Counted from the stretch's first letter, positions 1 to 9,067 are shown. The stretch is DNA of 64,000 nt from Streptomyces pilosus (GCF_014649835.1 NZ_BMTU01000019.1:1-64000); one strand, 5' to 3'. Notes: a model not told the origin generated them from the letters alone. A program made the numbers and translations.

Positions 1-261
1 ACCACCCTCGCCCACCACCTCGACCAACAACTCACCCACCACACCCCCACCACCCACACCCTGATCACGACCCTGGGCGGGCTGGAGGAGCGCATCCGGG
101 GCGTCGGAGAGGACGAGGCGCTGCGCCGGCAGGTCACCGAGCAGCTGCAACGGCTCCTGGAGCTGGCCGGGAACGGGGCGGAGGGAGGCCACGAGCCCGC
201 CGACGACCTCGACGACGCCAGTGACGAGGAGCTGTTCGCGCTGGTCGACGGGGCCGAGTAG
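1..261 (+). CDS. Modular type I PKS, C-terminal tail (partial)
   Basis: The frame is open from the first base to the TAG at 259-261, so the gene starts outside the window. The 86 visible residues hold no catalytic domain. They follow the style of the linker after the last ACP of a Streptomyces modular PKS: a His/Thr-rich stretch, then a helical LEERI...QLQRLLEL segment, then an acidic tail with DEELFALVD. Such tails act as C-terminal docking domains that pass the chain to the next PKS protein. The two minus-strand PKS genes at 28-40 kb both begin with matching coiled-coil N-termini, so this protein probably sits upstream of them in the assembly line (inference). A type II thioesterase follows in the same direction. 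Confidence 0.8.
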   Translation, partial: TTLAHHLDQQLTHHTPTTHTLITTLGGLEERIRGVGEDEALRRQVTEQLQRLLELAGNGAEGGHEPADDLDDASDEELFALVDGAE

Positions 262-395
262 CCGCACATCCCCAGGCGGCCGGCCCCGGGAACGGGGCCG
301 GCCGCCTGTCCCGGACGCCCACCCCGCGCGGGACCCGCGCGAGCGGGGGGACCACCAACAAGACGGACCACAGGACAGGAAGAGGGCACCGATCG

Positions 396-1145
396 ATGGA
401 CAGCAGCCACTGGATACGGCGGATGGGGACGACGGGTCCGGGGGACATCCGGTTGGTGTGCTTCCCGCCCGCGGGCGGTGCCGTCACCTTCTTCGCGGGT
501 CTCGCGCGGGCGCTGGCACCGGACGTCGAGGTGCTGGGCGTGCAGTACCCGGGCCGCCAGGACCGTCACAGGGAGCAGCCGGTCGAGGACATTCCCCGTA
601 TGGCCGAGGCGGTCCGCGAGGAGCTGGAGGCGGTTCTCTCGGACGGACGTCCGTACGCGTTCTTCGGGCACAGCATGGGGGCGCTCGTGGCCTTCGAGAC
701 CGCCCTGTCACTGCGCGGGGGGCGGCCCGCCAAGGACCTCACGCACCTGTTCGCCTCGGGCCGCGCCGCCCCGCAGTCGGGCCCGCGCCCCGGTGATCTG
801 CTGGCCGGGGCGGAGGAGTTGCTGACCGAGTTGCACCGGCTGGGAGGCGTCGGCGAAGACGTGCTGCGCGACCCCGAGATGGTGGCGATGATCATGCCGG
901 TGGTGCAGGCCGACTACCGGGCACTGGCGGCGTACGGCATGACGCCCGGAGCCTCGCTGGACTGTCCCGTCACGGTGCTGACCGGGGAGGCGGATCCGAT
1001 CGTCTCGCCGGAAGAGGCGGCGCAGTGGAAGGACCTCACCTCGGGCCCCGCCGGGGTGCGCATCTTCCCGGGGGGTCACTTCTATCTCCATGACCAGGTC
1101 CAGCAGGTCGCGGCGACGGTGCGGGGCTCGCTGCTCCCGCGCTGA
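396..1145 (+). CDS. Type II thioesterase (alpha/beta hydrolase)
   Basis: This 249-residue protein has the normal length for the RifR/TEII family. Visible motifs are the oxyanion region FPPAGG near residue 22, the nucleophile elbow GHSMG with Ser93, an Asp in GEADPIV, and a late His in GGHFYLHD. Type II thioesterases clear stalled or wrongly loaded acyl groups from PKS carrier domains. The gene starts 134 bases after the upstream PKS stop on the same strand, which suits an editing role in this cluster. The start ATG has a weak GGAAGAGG ribosome site. Confidence 0.88.
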   Translation: MDSSHWIRRMGTTGPGDIRLVCFPPAGGAVTFFAGLARALAPDVEVLGVQYPGRQDRHREQPVEDIPRMAEAVREELEAVLSDGRPYAFFGHSMGALVAFETALSLRGGRPAKDLTHLFASGRAAPQSGPRPGDLLAGAEELLTELHRLGGVGEDVLRDPEMVAMIMPVVQADYRALAAYGMTPGASLDCPVTVLTGEADPIVSPEEAAQWKDLTSGPAGVRIFPGGHFYLHDQVQQVAATVRGSLLPR

Positions 1146-1192
1146 CCTGCCGCCGTGCCGACGGGCGGGGCCGCGACGGCGAGGGCCGGGTG

Positions 1193-1921
1193 TCACGTGG
1201 CGGGGGGCTCGTACGTCAGGTTGTGCATGGCGCACAGTTCGTACAGGTTCTCCTCCCACACCGGTTCGAGGTCGCTGTAGGCGAAGTCGAGCTGGCGGAG
1301 GATCTCCATGCACAGGAGCCCGTAGAGCTTGATCCAGCTCGACAGGAACAGGTGCAGCGCCTCGGGCGGGAGGGTGCTGTTCGTCCGGGCCGAGTAGTCG
1401 GTCATCTGCCGCTGGATGGAGGGCGCCAGGTCCGTGAAGGCCGGCACCGGATACGGGGCCCGCTCCCACACGTCCACGAGCTGGTCGAGGAAGACGCTCT
1501 CGAACTGCTGGCCGGCCCGCTGCCGGGGGGACTCCTCGTCCGGTCTGGCCGCCGACATCACGGGGCTGGCGAACATCCAGCTGAACTCACTGGGATGGTC
1601 GAGGGCCCAGGCGCGCATGGCCCGGCACGTCATCAGCAGTCTGCGGCCGGGGTGCTCGGGGGGACAGGCGTCCCGCGCCGCCAGCATCGTCGACGTGAGC
1701 TCCTGGTAGAAGTCCGTGATGATCGCTTCGACGAGGGCGTCGTGACTGACGTAATAGCGGTACACGGCCGGGCCGCTCATGCCCATCTCCCGGGCCACGG
1801 CATTGACCGTCACTCCGGTCGGGCCGTGTTTGCGCAACAACTGGCGCGCCGTCGTACGGATTTCGAGAAGCGTGGCCTGCCGGCGCCGTTTCACCCAGGG
1901 ACTTGACGTTTGCTGGCCCAT
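1193..1921 (-). CDS. TetR/AcrR-family regulator (first copy)
   Basis: This 242-residue protein has an N-terminal TetR helix-turn-helix (residues about 15-60, with VTVNAVAREMGMSGPAVYRYY) and a ligand-binding domain of the TetR_C type. It is a close paralogue of the TetR encoded at 27,579-28,310: most of the first 150 residues align, including ARDACPPEHPGRRL and EFSWMFASPV. The two genes also share an upstream block (1,942-1,973 here). Each lies near a large SARP that is also duplicated, so the pair probably arose by duplication of a regulatory unit. Its ligand is unknown; a pathway intermediate or product is a guess. Confidence 0.9.
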   Translation of the reverse strand: MGQQTSSPWVKRRRQATLLEIRTTARQLLRKHGPTGVTVNAVAREMGMSGPAVYRYYVSHDALVEAIITDFYQELTSTMLAARDACPPEHPGRRLLMTCRAMRAWALDHPSEFSWMFASPVMSAARPDEESPRQRAGQQFESVFLDQLVDVWERAPYPVPAFTDLAPSIQRQMTDYSARTNSTLPPEALHLFLSSWIKLYGLLCMEILRQLDFAYSDLEPVWEENLYELCAMHNLTYEPPAT

Positions 1922-1941
1922 TGCTTCCTCGCAGTCGTATC

Positions 1942-1973
1942 CATTGACATGATAGCTGGCCTATGGTTTGTTA
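1942..1973 (-). promoter_or_regulatory. Conserved promoter/operator block, copy A
   Basis: Read on the minus strand this block contains TAACAAACCATAGG, then a short variable spacer, then CTATCATGTCAATG, ending about 20 bases before the TetR start. The same arrangement lies upstream of the paralogous TetR at 27,526-27,557. The inner part is a short inverted repeat (ATAG...CTAT). The region is strikingly AT-rich for this genome. Autoregulatory operator or promoter is the likely role (inference). Confidence 0.6.
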
Positions 1974-2045
1974 TAGCTCGTAAGTTATGTCATTGGCTAG
2001 AATGTAACTGAGTGGAACTCCTACTGTCCATAGTTGAAGCACGGG

Positions 2046-2243
2046 ATGACAATGCTGAAGAGCTTTGAGGACTGGCGTTTCACCGCGGCGGCTCTCGTCC
2101 TTGCCGCGGGGAGCATCTGGGGCGTCTCCCGGGCGCTTTCCGTACGGGACGCGCAGATCGCCCGGCTGATCGACGTGCTGGACGCGGCGGTCAGCGGCGG
2201 CGCCCTGAGCCAGGGGGCCCTGGAGGAGGCGCGGCAGCACTGA
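2046..2243 (+). CDS. Small hypothetical protein
   Basis: This frame of about 65 residues lies between the TetR gene and the large SARP. The N-terminal half has a hydrophobic stretch (AAALVLAAGSIWGV) that could be a single membrane helix or signal anchor. The second half is amphipathic, with RDAQIARLIDVLDAAVSGG. A stem-loop at 2,258-2,285 follows directly, which supports a real transcript. The start could also be TTG at 2,034 or ATG at 2,052; the ribosome site is weak. I do not recognise the family. Confidence 0.45.
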   Translation: MTMLKSFEDWRFTAAALVLAAGSIWGVSRALSVRDAQIARLIDVLDAAVSGGALSQGALEEARQH

Positions 2244-2257
2244 CACCGCGCGCTCGG

Positions 2258-2285
2258 GTGCTCCCGTCCCCCGGTCCGGGAGCAC
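2258..2285. terminator. Stem-loop between convergent genes
   Basis: GTGCTCCCG and CGGGAGCAC form a 9-bp perfect stem with a 10-base loop, placed between the small plus-strand gene and the end of the minus-strand SARP. There is no U-tract, as is usual for Streptomyces terminators. Confidence 0.6.
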
Positions 2286-2333
2286 GGCGGTGGGCCCGGG
2301 GCCGGCGACCTGCCGGGCTCCGGGCGGAGACGC

Positions 2334-4433
2334 TCAGTAGGAGTCGTCCGGCGCGTCGGGTGTGCCGAGGTGCGCGTTCCGCAGGACGTTCCTGAGGCAC
2401 AGGGCCGGCGGGTCCAGCGAGAGGGACGTCATGAGCGAGGTGCCCCCGCCCCACGCCGGCCGCCTGCGGAAGAGTCCCGGGCGTGCCGTCGTGACGACGA
2501 ACACCGGTCCGCTGGCCGTCCCGCTGCACACGCTGTCCACGTAGTCCAGCAGGGGTTCGTCGGTCAGGTGCAGGTCGTCGATGCCTATCACGACCGGGCG
2601 CGGTTCCGCCGGGCCGCCGGACGGTGCCCCCGAGTCGAGCAGGGCCGCCAACTCGGCCATGCGGGCCTCCGTCCCGTGCTCGCTGAACGGGGGGTACGTC
2701 CTCGACGGGTGGGACAGGGAGAACGAGAGGAACCGGGGCGGGATCGCCTGGTTCAGGATGCGGCGCTCGAACTCCTCGAGCAGTTGGCTCTTCCCGGTGT
2801 GGGGGCCGCCGAGGATGGTGACGACATGGGGCGTGCCGTGATGGCGCACCCTGTGCCACAGGGCCTGCAGGACGTCGAGCTCGACCTCCCGGTCGGCGAG
2901 CGTGAGCTGGGCCCCGGGGAAGCGGGTGCGTTCCTCCCTGGCCCGCCACGCGTGCGCGAGGCCGCCCGCGCTGTCGTAGCGGACGGCGGACGCCGTCATC
3001 CGGCGCGTCGTCCCGCAGACCAGTATCTCGCCCGGCCCGGCACGGCCCAGCAGGAGCTGGCTCTCCTCCAGCGGCTCCCCGCCGACCGTCCACCCGGTGG
3101 CGGCGGACCCGCCCCCACCGGGCCGCAGGCGTGCCTCTCCGGTCGCCACCGCGGCGTGCAGCGCCGGTCCCCGCCCTTCCCCGACGGGCCGCGGGAGCGG
3201 GGCCGAGGGTCCCGCCGTGTGGAGCTCGTCCCGGATCGCCATGGCGGCGCGCACGGCGGACCACGCGTGGTTGCCGCCGGAGTCGAGGGCGTCGAACACC
3301 GCCAGGTGGGTGGAGCCGAGCGAGCCGATGACCATGCCGTCGAACGCGGTGACGAGGCTGCGGACGCGGTCGGCCGTACCGTCGCGCAGGCTGTCGGCTC
3401 CGCCCGCCGGCAGATCGTCCGGCGTGGGCCCGAAGTCCAGCCTCAGGAGCAGCACACTGACGATCCGGTGCGCGCCGGCGGGTGCCGTCGACGGGATCCT
3501 CGGCCGCCCGGCCGCCTCGGCGCCGGGCGCCGGCGGCATGCCGGCCGGCCGCTCCGCCCGGTCGAGCACCTCCGTCCCCGGCTCCGCCGGTTCCCCGGCC
3601 GCGGCCGGGGTCGCGACGTCGTCGGCGCGGACGCCTTCGGCACGCGCCTCGCGGGCGGCGGGCCAGGACGGGGCCGGCTCGGTGTCGTGGTTCAGGATGG
3701 CCTGCTGAAGCGACTGGAGTTCGCGCCCCGGCTCCAGGCCGAGGTTGTCGATCAGCGAGGTCCGCAGCCGGCTGTAGACGTCCAGGGCGTCCGCCTGCCG
3801 GCCGCAGCGGTAGAGCGCCAGCATGAGCTGGCCGCAGAGGCGTTCACGCAGCGGCTCCGCCTCGACCGTCGACTCCAGCGCGTCGAGCGCCGACTGGTGA
3901 CGCCCGCACCGCAGTTCGGCCTCGAAGTAGTCCTCGATCGCGTCGAGCCGCGTGTTCGCGGCCGTCGTGAGCTGGGGCCAGCGGAACCCGGCTTCCGCGA
4001 GGTCGGCGAGGGGCCGCCCCCGCCACAGGTCCAGCGCGCCCTTGAGGGCCCTCGCCGCCTTGTCCGGGAGCCCCGCCTGCAGGGCGGCCCGCCCCTCGGT
4101 GATGCGCTGGTGGAACACCTGGAGATCGACCTGGTCGGGATCGACCTGGATCATGTACCCGGGCGCCTTCGTCACCAGGGTGTCGGCCACGCGTCCGGCG
4201 TGGTGGGCCGAGAAGGCACGGCGCAGCCCCCACACGGAGTTCTGCAGGATCTTGCGCGCCGTGATGGGGGTGTCCCCGTCCGTCCACAGGGCGTTCAGCA
4301 GTTCCGAGGCCGGTACCACGCGGTTCGCGTTCAGCAGCAGATAGGCCAGCGTGGCCCTTTGCTTCGTACCGCCCAGGGCTATCGACCGCCCGTCCTCGAT
4401 GACTTCGAGAGGGCCAAGCATACGAAACCACAT
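2334..4433 (-). CDS. Large SARP regulator with cyclase-like and ATPase regions (first copy)
   Basis: The 699-residue protein starts with a winged-helix OmpR-type DNA-binding domain (about 1-95, with GGTKQRATLAYLLLNANRVV) and a bacterial transcriptional activation domain (about 100-250). The middle (about 320-460) resembles a nucleotidyl-cyclase homology domain. The end carries a Walker A motif GGPHTGKSQ and a Walker B-like VVIGIDDLH, but the ATPase is cut short compared with PimR-type SARP-LAL proteins of about 1,100 residues. SARPs activate antibiotic clusters by binding direct repeats at promoters. It is a paralogue of the protein at 24,196-26,382. No TTA codon was noticed here, unlike in that copy. 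Confidence 0.9.
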   Translation of the reverse strand: MWFRMLGPLEVIEDGRSIALGGTKQRATLAYLLLNANRVVPASELLNALWTDGDTPITARKILQNSVWGLRRAFSAHHAGRVADTLVTKAPGYMIQVDPDQVDLQVFHQRITEGRAALQAGLPDKAARALKGALDLWRGRPLADLAEAGFRWPQLTTAANTRLDAIEDYFEAELRCGRHQSALDALESTVEAEPLRERLCGQLMLALYRCGRQADALDVYSRLRTSLIDNLGLEPGRELQSLQQAILNHDTEPAPSWPAAREARAEGVRADDVATPAAAGEPAEPGTEVLDRAERPAGMPPAPGAEAAGRPRIPSTAPAGAHRIVSVLLLRLDFGPTPDDLPAGGADSLRDGTADRVRSLVTAFDGMVIGSLGSTHLAVFDALDSGGNHAWSAVRAAMAIRDELHTAGPSAPLPRPVGEGRGPALHAAVATGEARLRPGGGGSAATGWTVGGEPLEESQLLLGRAGPGEILVCGTTRRMTASAVRYDSAGGLAHAWRAREERTRFPGAQLTLADREVELDVLQALWHRVRHHGTPHVVTILGGPHTGKSQLLEEFERRILNQAIPPRFLSFSLSHPSRTYPPFSEHGTEARMAELAALLDSGAPSGGPAEPRPVVIGIDDLHLTDEPLLDYVDSVCSGTASGPVFVVTTARPGLFRRRPAWGGGTSLMTSLSLDPPALCLRNVLRNAHLGTPDAPDDSY

Positions 4434-4826
4434 CAGGACTCCCCGCTTGCCTGAGACGGTACGGATTCAGTTGCTCTTCCCGACGGCGGCGCGTCACTGC
4501 GACGATGGGGGGACCTCGGCGGCGCCCCCTCGGGGGGCGACATGCGGCACGGACGAACCGCACCGCAACCTAACGGCAGTGAGTGGCCGAAACAAGATTA
4601 ACGGTGTCTGCCGTTCTACCGGACAAACCGGATGTGAGCGTTCCATACCCGCGCCGATCGCGGTCACCTCGCTGACCAGGAAGTGACGGGCGCCGAGGCG
4701 GTCACGGGCGGGCACCGCGAGGGCGGCCGCAGACCGCGCGATGACCGGACGGTGGGCGCCCGATGGGCGCACCCTCGCCCGGGGCGTGTCGCGGGGCGCG
4801 GTGACGGCACCCCGCGACGCCGGGTC
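4434..4826. promoter_or_regulatory. Upstream region of the first large SARP
   Basis: This 393-base gap lies between the SARP start and the end of the next TetR gene. It has no convincing gene. It contains TACGGATTCAGT at 4,460-4,471, which is repeated exactly upstream of the paralogous SARP at 24,168-24,179, although in the opposite orientation relative to the gene. A less GC-rich stretch near 4,570-4,640 probably holds the promoter. Confidence 0.4.
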
Positions 4827-5441
4827 TCACCGGTCCAAAATGCCGGCCACCAGCTCGGCGGCACGGTCGTGCGGCATGCCCGCCGCGCACAGGAGGGTGA
4901 CCGTGGTGGCGCGGCCCGCCTCCTCGGGGCGCACATGTCCGGCGTTGGTGGCCTCCATCACCGAGAACAGCACACCCTCCAGCACGTAGCGCAGCCCCTC
5001 CGCCGGCAGCGGCGAGGTGAACGCCCCGTCGTCCAGCGCGCGCTGGATGAGTCGCGTGCCGGCCGCGTGCACGGCGCCCAGGCGGTCCCGGATGCCCTCC
5101 ATCGTGAGGCTCTGCCGGGCGAGGGAGAGGAGCAGGCGGTAGCGGTCGACGACCTCCCAGACGGCGAGGAGCGAGCGGGCCAGCGCCTCCGCGGGATCGG
5201 CCACCCCCTCACGGCCCACCGCATGGGCCTGTTCCACTGCCTCGACGGCCTCGCCGATGAGCGCGGCGACCAGCGCGTCGCGGCTGGGGAAGTGCCCGTA
5301 CACCGTGCGCCTCGCGACGCCCGCGGCGAGGGCGATGTGATGCATGGAGGCATCCGGGGCGCGGAGCAGTTCGGTGAGGGCGACATCGAGGATGTGCCGG
5401 CGGTTGGCCTCGGCTCTGAGGCTCGACGCATGTGGAGTCAT
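4827..5441 (-). CDS. TetR-family repressor next to an exporter gene
   Basis: This protein of about 204 residues has a TetR HTH (about residues 12-55, with ITSPS-like turn replaced by MHHIALAAGVARRTVYGHF). I chose the ATG at 5,441 because a GGAAG ribosome site precedes it; a TTG at 5,468 is also open but would lie inside the operator. The gene is divergent from the exporter at 5,571. Two copies of an 18-base palindrome fill the gap, the classic layout of a TetR repressor controlling an efflux pump and itself. Confidence 0.88.
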   Translation of the reverse strand: MTPHASSLRAEANRRHILDVALTELLRAPDASMHHIALAAGVARRTVYGHFPSRDALVAALIGEAVEAVEQAHAVGREGVADPAEALARSLLAVWEVVDRYRLLLSLARQSLTMEGIRDRLGAVHAAGTRLIQRALDDGAFTSPLPAEGLRYVLEGVLFSVMEATNAGHVRPEEAGRATTVTLLCAAGMPHDRAAELVAGILDR

Positions 5442-5450
5442 GCTTCCTAG

Positions 5451-5497
5451 TTGTACAGCCATGTGCAAGTACCGCTACATTGCACAGTCGTGTGCAA
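5451..5497. promoter_or_regulatory. Tandem TetR operators
   Basis: There are two 18-base sites. TTGCACA-GTCG-TGTGCAA at 5,480-5,497 is a perfect 7-bp inverted repeat. TTGTACA-GCCA-TGTGCAA at 5,451-5,468 matches it in 6 of 7 arm positions. Their centres are 29 bases apart in the divergent gap between the TetR gene and the exporter. Binding by that TetR is inferred from position. Confidence 0.75.
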
Positions 5498-5570
5498 CTT
5501 ACTGTTGTGCGCCGCTCCGCGCGTGCCGGCAGTCGGCCGCGGAGCCGGAACCCAGAACGGAGGGGGACCC

Positions 5571-7262
5571 ATGCCCTTATTCGTCAACGAGCCGGTCGAG
5601 CGTCTGAGCAGGCCGTATGCCCGTCGCTGGTGGGCGCTGCTGGTGCTCTGCCTGAGTCTGATGATCTCGGTCATGGCGAACACCGCCCTGACGGTCGCGG
5701 CGCCGGCCATGACCCGCGACCTCGACCTGTCCAGCTCCGACCTGCAGTGGGTCATCGACGCGTACACCGTTCCGTACGCCGCGCTGATGCTGCTGCTCGG
5801 CGCGATCGGCGACAAGTACGGCCGTCGCGGCTCGCTCGTGCTCGGTCTGCTGATCATGGCGGCGGGCGGGGTGGCCGGCGCGTTCGCCGACACCTCCGTG
5901 CAGGTCATCGTGGTCCGCGCGGTCATGGGCTTCGGCGCCGCCATGATCATGCCCGCGACGCTCTCCCTGCTCGCGGCGACGTTCCCCCGCGAGGAACGGG
6001 CCAAGGCCATCACCATCTGGGCGGCGACCTCGGGGCTTTCCATCGCCGCCGGACCGCTCATCGCCGGCGTGCTCCTGAAGGGCAACGGCTGGGAGTCCAC
6101 GTTCCTGATCAACGTCCCGGTGTGCGTCATCGCCGTCCTGGCGGCGTACGTCCTGGTCCCGCCGTCCAAGGCCGGCGACCGCGGCCGCATCGACTACGGC
6201 GGCGGCGTGCTCTCGGTGATCTGGTCCGGCGCCCTGATCTACATGATCATCGACGGTCCCCACTTCGGCTGGGGCGCGTCGGCGTTCACCGCCGCCGGGA
6301 TCGCGGGGCTCGGTCTGCTGCTGTTCGTCGGGTGGGAGCTGCGCCACCCGCGTCCCATCCTCGACGTGCGGAAGTTCGCGCAGCGCGCCTTCGCCGGCGC
6401 GAACCTCGCCATCGCGGTGTTCTTCCTCGCCGTGTTCGGTGTCTTCTACTACCTCACGCAGCACTTCCAGTTCGTCCTGGACCACGACCCGCTGGAGACC
6501 GGCATCCGCATGCTGCCGCTCGCCCTCGGGGTGTTCCTCGGCGCCGCGGCGACCGGTGCGCTGACACCGCGTCTCGGCCCGGGCGTCATGGTGACGGTCG
6601 GGATGGTGGGCGGCACGACGGCCCTGGCCCTGCTCGTCGGCGTCGACGCGAGCTCCACGTACGCGGACTTCGTGGCCCCGCTCGCCCTGCTCGGCGTCTC
6701 CCTGGGTCTCGCCGTCTCCCCGTGCACCGACACCATCATGGGCGCCTTCCCCGAGTCGGAACTCGGCGTCGGCGGCGCGGTGAACGACACCTCGCTCGAA
6801 CTCGGGGGATCGCTCGGCATTGCCGTGCTCGGTTCGGCGCTCGCCTCCTCGTACGCGGCGAACCTCACCGACGCGACCGAGGGGCGCGACGTCCCCCCGG
6901 AGGCGCTGGAGGCCGCGACGGACTCGGTCGCCGCGGGCAACGCCGTGGCACAGTCCTTCGACGAGAAGGCGCGGCAACTGGCCGAACAGGCCGCACAGGC
7001 GTCTCCCGAGGACGCCGCCGCGCTCGAACGGCAGGCGGCGGAGGTCGCGCGGGGCTCGGTCCAGATGGCCGACGCGGTGGGATCCGCCTTCTCCGACGCG
7101 GTGTCCCGGACGAGCCTGATCGGTGCGGTCGTGCTCGGTGCCGCCACCCTGGTCGTGGCCGTGCTCATGCGGGGGAAGCCCGCCCGGCCGCGACCGCCCG
7201 AGCAGCAGGGCCCCCACCCCGAGCCGCAGCGGCCTCCGGTCGCCACCGGGGCCGGCCGCTGA
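5571..7262 (+). CDS. MFS drug exporter, DHA2 (14-helix) type
   Basis: The 563-residue protein begins MPLFVNEPVERL and has hydrophobic segments throughout. Visible signatures are the DHA2 opening (VAAPAMTRDLDLSSSDLQWVIDAY), the loop motif GDKYGRRG between helices 2 and 3, and a helix-5 motif GAAMIMPATLSLL. A long hydrophilic segment near residues 435-525 (EALEAATDSVAAGNAVAQSF) is typical of EmrB/QacA-like proteins before the last helix. It probably exports the cluster product by proton antiport. Ribosome site GGAGGGGG precedes the ATG. Control by the divergent TetR is likely. Confidence 0.9.
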   Translation: MPLFVNEPVERLSRPYARRWWALLVLCLSLMISVMANTALTVAAPAMTRDLDLSSSDLQWVIDAYTVPYAALMLLLGAIGDKYGRRGSLVLGLLIMAAGGVAGAFADTSVQVIVVRAVMGFGAAMIMPATLSLLAATFPREERAKAITIWAATSGLSIAAGPLIAGVLLKGNGWESTFLINVPVCVIAVLAAYVLVPPSKAGDRGRIDYGGGVLSVIWSGALIYMIIDGPHFGWGASAFTAAGIAGLGLLLFVGWELRHPRPILDVRKFAQRAFAGANLAIAVFFLAVFGVFYYLTQHFQFVLDHDPLETGIRMLPLALGVFLGAAATGALTPRLGPGVMVTVGMVGGTTALALLVGVDASSTYADFVAPLALLGVSLGLAVSPCTDTIMGAFPESELGVGGAVNDTSLELGGSLGIAVLGSALASSYAANLTDATEGRDVPPEALEAATDSVAAGNAVAQSFDEKARQLAEQAAQASPEDAAALERQAAEVARGSVQMADAVGSAFSDAVSRTSLIGAVVLGAATLVVAVLMRGKPARPRPPEQQGPHPEPQRPPVATGAGR

Positions 7263-7464
7263 CCCGGCGTTCCGACCGGTGCGCCGGATGGGACGGCACG
7301 GGCGGGACGCGGGCGGGACGGCGGGCGGTGAGCTCTACCGGGGCCGCCCGGCGGCTGCCGCCTTCCGCGCCCCCCGTACCGTCCTCCCGGCCCCGCGGGG
7401 TGCCTCCGGAGCCGGCGGAACGCCGTCCCGGACTCCGGTCGTCGGGGCACGGGGGCAGCGGGCC

Positions 7465-7986
7465 TCACGGAATGGCGTGCAGGGCGCCCCGGTGGAAGAC
7501 GATCGACGTCGCGCCCCCCGTCGCCGTCGTGCCCACACCGGCCACGCGGGCCAGGGCGAAGTAGTGGTCCCCCAGCTTGCGTATCTCCTCGACCCGGCAG
7601 TCGAGCCAGGTGACGATGCCGGGTAGCAGGGGGTTCCCCAGCGGGGACTGCTGCAGCGCCAGCCCCGCGAACTTGTCACCGCCGCTGGTCGCGAAGCGTG
7701 CGCACAGCTCCTGCTGGTCACCCGACAGGACGTTGACGGTGAACGTGGCCGAGTCCCTCATCAGGGGCCAGCTGGAGGACTTCTCGTCGACGAAGATCCC
7801 GATCAGCGGCGGGTCCAGGGACACCGACACGAACGACCCCACGGTCAAACCTGCCGGCCTGCCTCCCGTGGTCGCCGTGACCACGGTGACGGCCGTCGGA
7901 ACCTCGCGCAGCACACTGCGGAGCGTCCCCGGACCGACGGGCACCTCCACACCTTCGTGGCCGCGGGCGGGCGAAGTCGTGCCCAT
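7465..7986 (-). CDS. Flavin reductase (HpaC/ActVB-like)
   Basis: This 173-residue protein has the flavin reductase-like FMN-binding fold: PTAVTVVTA, GRPAGLTVGSFVSVSLDPPLIG and a C-terminal GDHYFALARV. Enzymes of this family use NAD(P)H to make reduced FMN or FAD for a partner monooxygenase. The LLM-type flavin enzyme encoded at 47,828 is a plausible client, because it has no reductase domain of its own. The gene is divergent from the ketoreductase gene with about 200 bases between, likely holding promoters for both. Confidence 0.88.
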   Translation of the reverse strand: MGTTSPARGHEGVEVPVGPGTLRSVLREVPTAVTVVTATTGGRPAGLTVGSFVSVSLDPPLIGIFVDEKSSSWPLMRDSATFTVNVLSGDQQELCARFATSGGDKFAGLALQQSPLGNPLLPGIVTWLDCRVEEIRKLGDHYFALARVAGVGTTATGGATSIVFHRGALHAIP

Positions 7987-8188
7987 GCTGTCCTCCCGGT
8001 CGAGTCATCGTCCGCCCGACCCTGGCACCCGGACCTGGAGAGCCGGTCATCGTCAACTGGTGCGGGGCGGCTCGGCCCTCCCGCGGCCCCGCGCCCCTCC
8101 GCACTCCCGGGTCTTCAGTCATCCTCCAGGGCCGCCCGCCAGGCTCGGCCGTGTACAGGCAGCATCGGGCAGGTCGGGAGGGAGCATC

Positions 8189-8986
8189 ATGACGGCGGAG
8201 CCGCAGAGCGGGGAGTCTCGGGTCGCGTTGGTCACGGGGGCCACGCGGGGCATCGGCCGTGCGGTGGCCGAGACCCTGGGGGCGGCCGGTATCAAGGTTT
8301 TCATCACCGCGCGCGGTGCCGAGGACGTGGCGGCGACGGTGAAGGAGCTGACGGAGGCGGGCATCACGATCGACGGCGTCGCCGCCGACGTGCGGTCGGG
8401 CGTCGACGTCGCCCGTTCCGTCGCGGCGGCCGTCGACCGCTTCGGCCCGATCGACATCCTGGTCAACAACGCGGGCCGCAGCGGGGGCGGCGTGACCGCG
8501 CAGATCCCCGACGAACTCTGGAACGACGTGGTCGAGACCAACCTCACCAGCGTCTTCCGCGTCACCCGCGAGGTACTCAACGCGGGCGGGATGGCGGCCA
8601 GGCCGTCCGGCCGGATCATCAACATCGCCTCGACGGGCGGCAAGCAGGGCGTGATGCTCGGGGCTCCGTACAGCGCCTCCAAGCACGCCGTCATCGGCTT
8701 CACCAAGTCGCTCGGGCTGGAACTGGCGAAGACCGGGATCACCGTCAACGCCGTGTGCCCGGGGTACGTGGAGACCCCCATGGCCAGGTCGGTCAGGCAG
8801 GGGTACGCGGGCCACTGGGAGATCGCCGAGGAAGAGGTGCTCAAGCGGTTCGAGGCCAAGATCCCCCTGGGCCGCTACACCGCGCCGGAGGAAGTCGCCG
8901 CCCTGGTCGCCTACCTGGCCGGTCCCGCCGCCGCCCCCATCACCGCCCAGGCCATCAACGTCTGCGGTGGCCTCGGCAACTACTGA
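8189..8986 (+). CDS. Type II PKS C-9 ketoreductase (ActIII-like SDR)
   Basis: The 265-residue short-chain dehydrogenase has TGATRGIG (NADPH binding, near residue 17), NNAGRSGGG, the catalytic YSASK and the substrate-side PGYVETPMA with VRQGYAGHW. These match ActIII-type reductases, which reduce the C-9 carbonyl of a nascent aromatic polyketide. The start ATG follows GGGAGGAGC. It is co-directional with the aromatase/cyclase 81 bases downstream, the usual pairing for first-ring formation. Confidence 0.93.
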   Translation: MTAEPQSGESRVALVTGATRGIGRAVAETLGAAGIKVFITARGAEDVAATVKELTEAGITIDGVAADVRSGVDVARSVAAAVDRFGPIDILVNNAGRSGGGVTAQIPDELWNDVVETNLTSVFRVTREVLNAGGMAARPSGRIINIASTGGKQGVMLGAPYSASKHAVIGFTKSLGLELAKTGITVNAVCPGYVETPMARSVRQGYAGHWEIAEEEVLKRFEAKIPLGRYTAPEEVAALVAYLAGPAAAPITAQAINVCGGLGNY

Positions 8987-9067
8987 CGAGCGCACGTCCG
9001 CACGCGCGACGGCGTACGGACGGAGCGCACCCGCGCCCAGCCCCACCGAAGGAGAGCCGGACCCACC

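Noticed and set aside
4494..4772. Minus-strand frame of 92 codons upstream of the first SARP
   Set aside because: It has no family features, no ribosome site, and lies in a probable promoter region.
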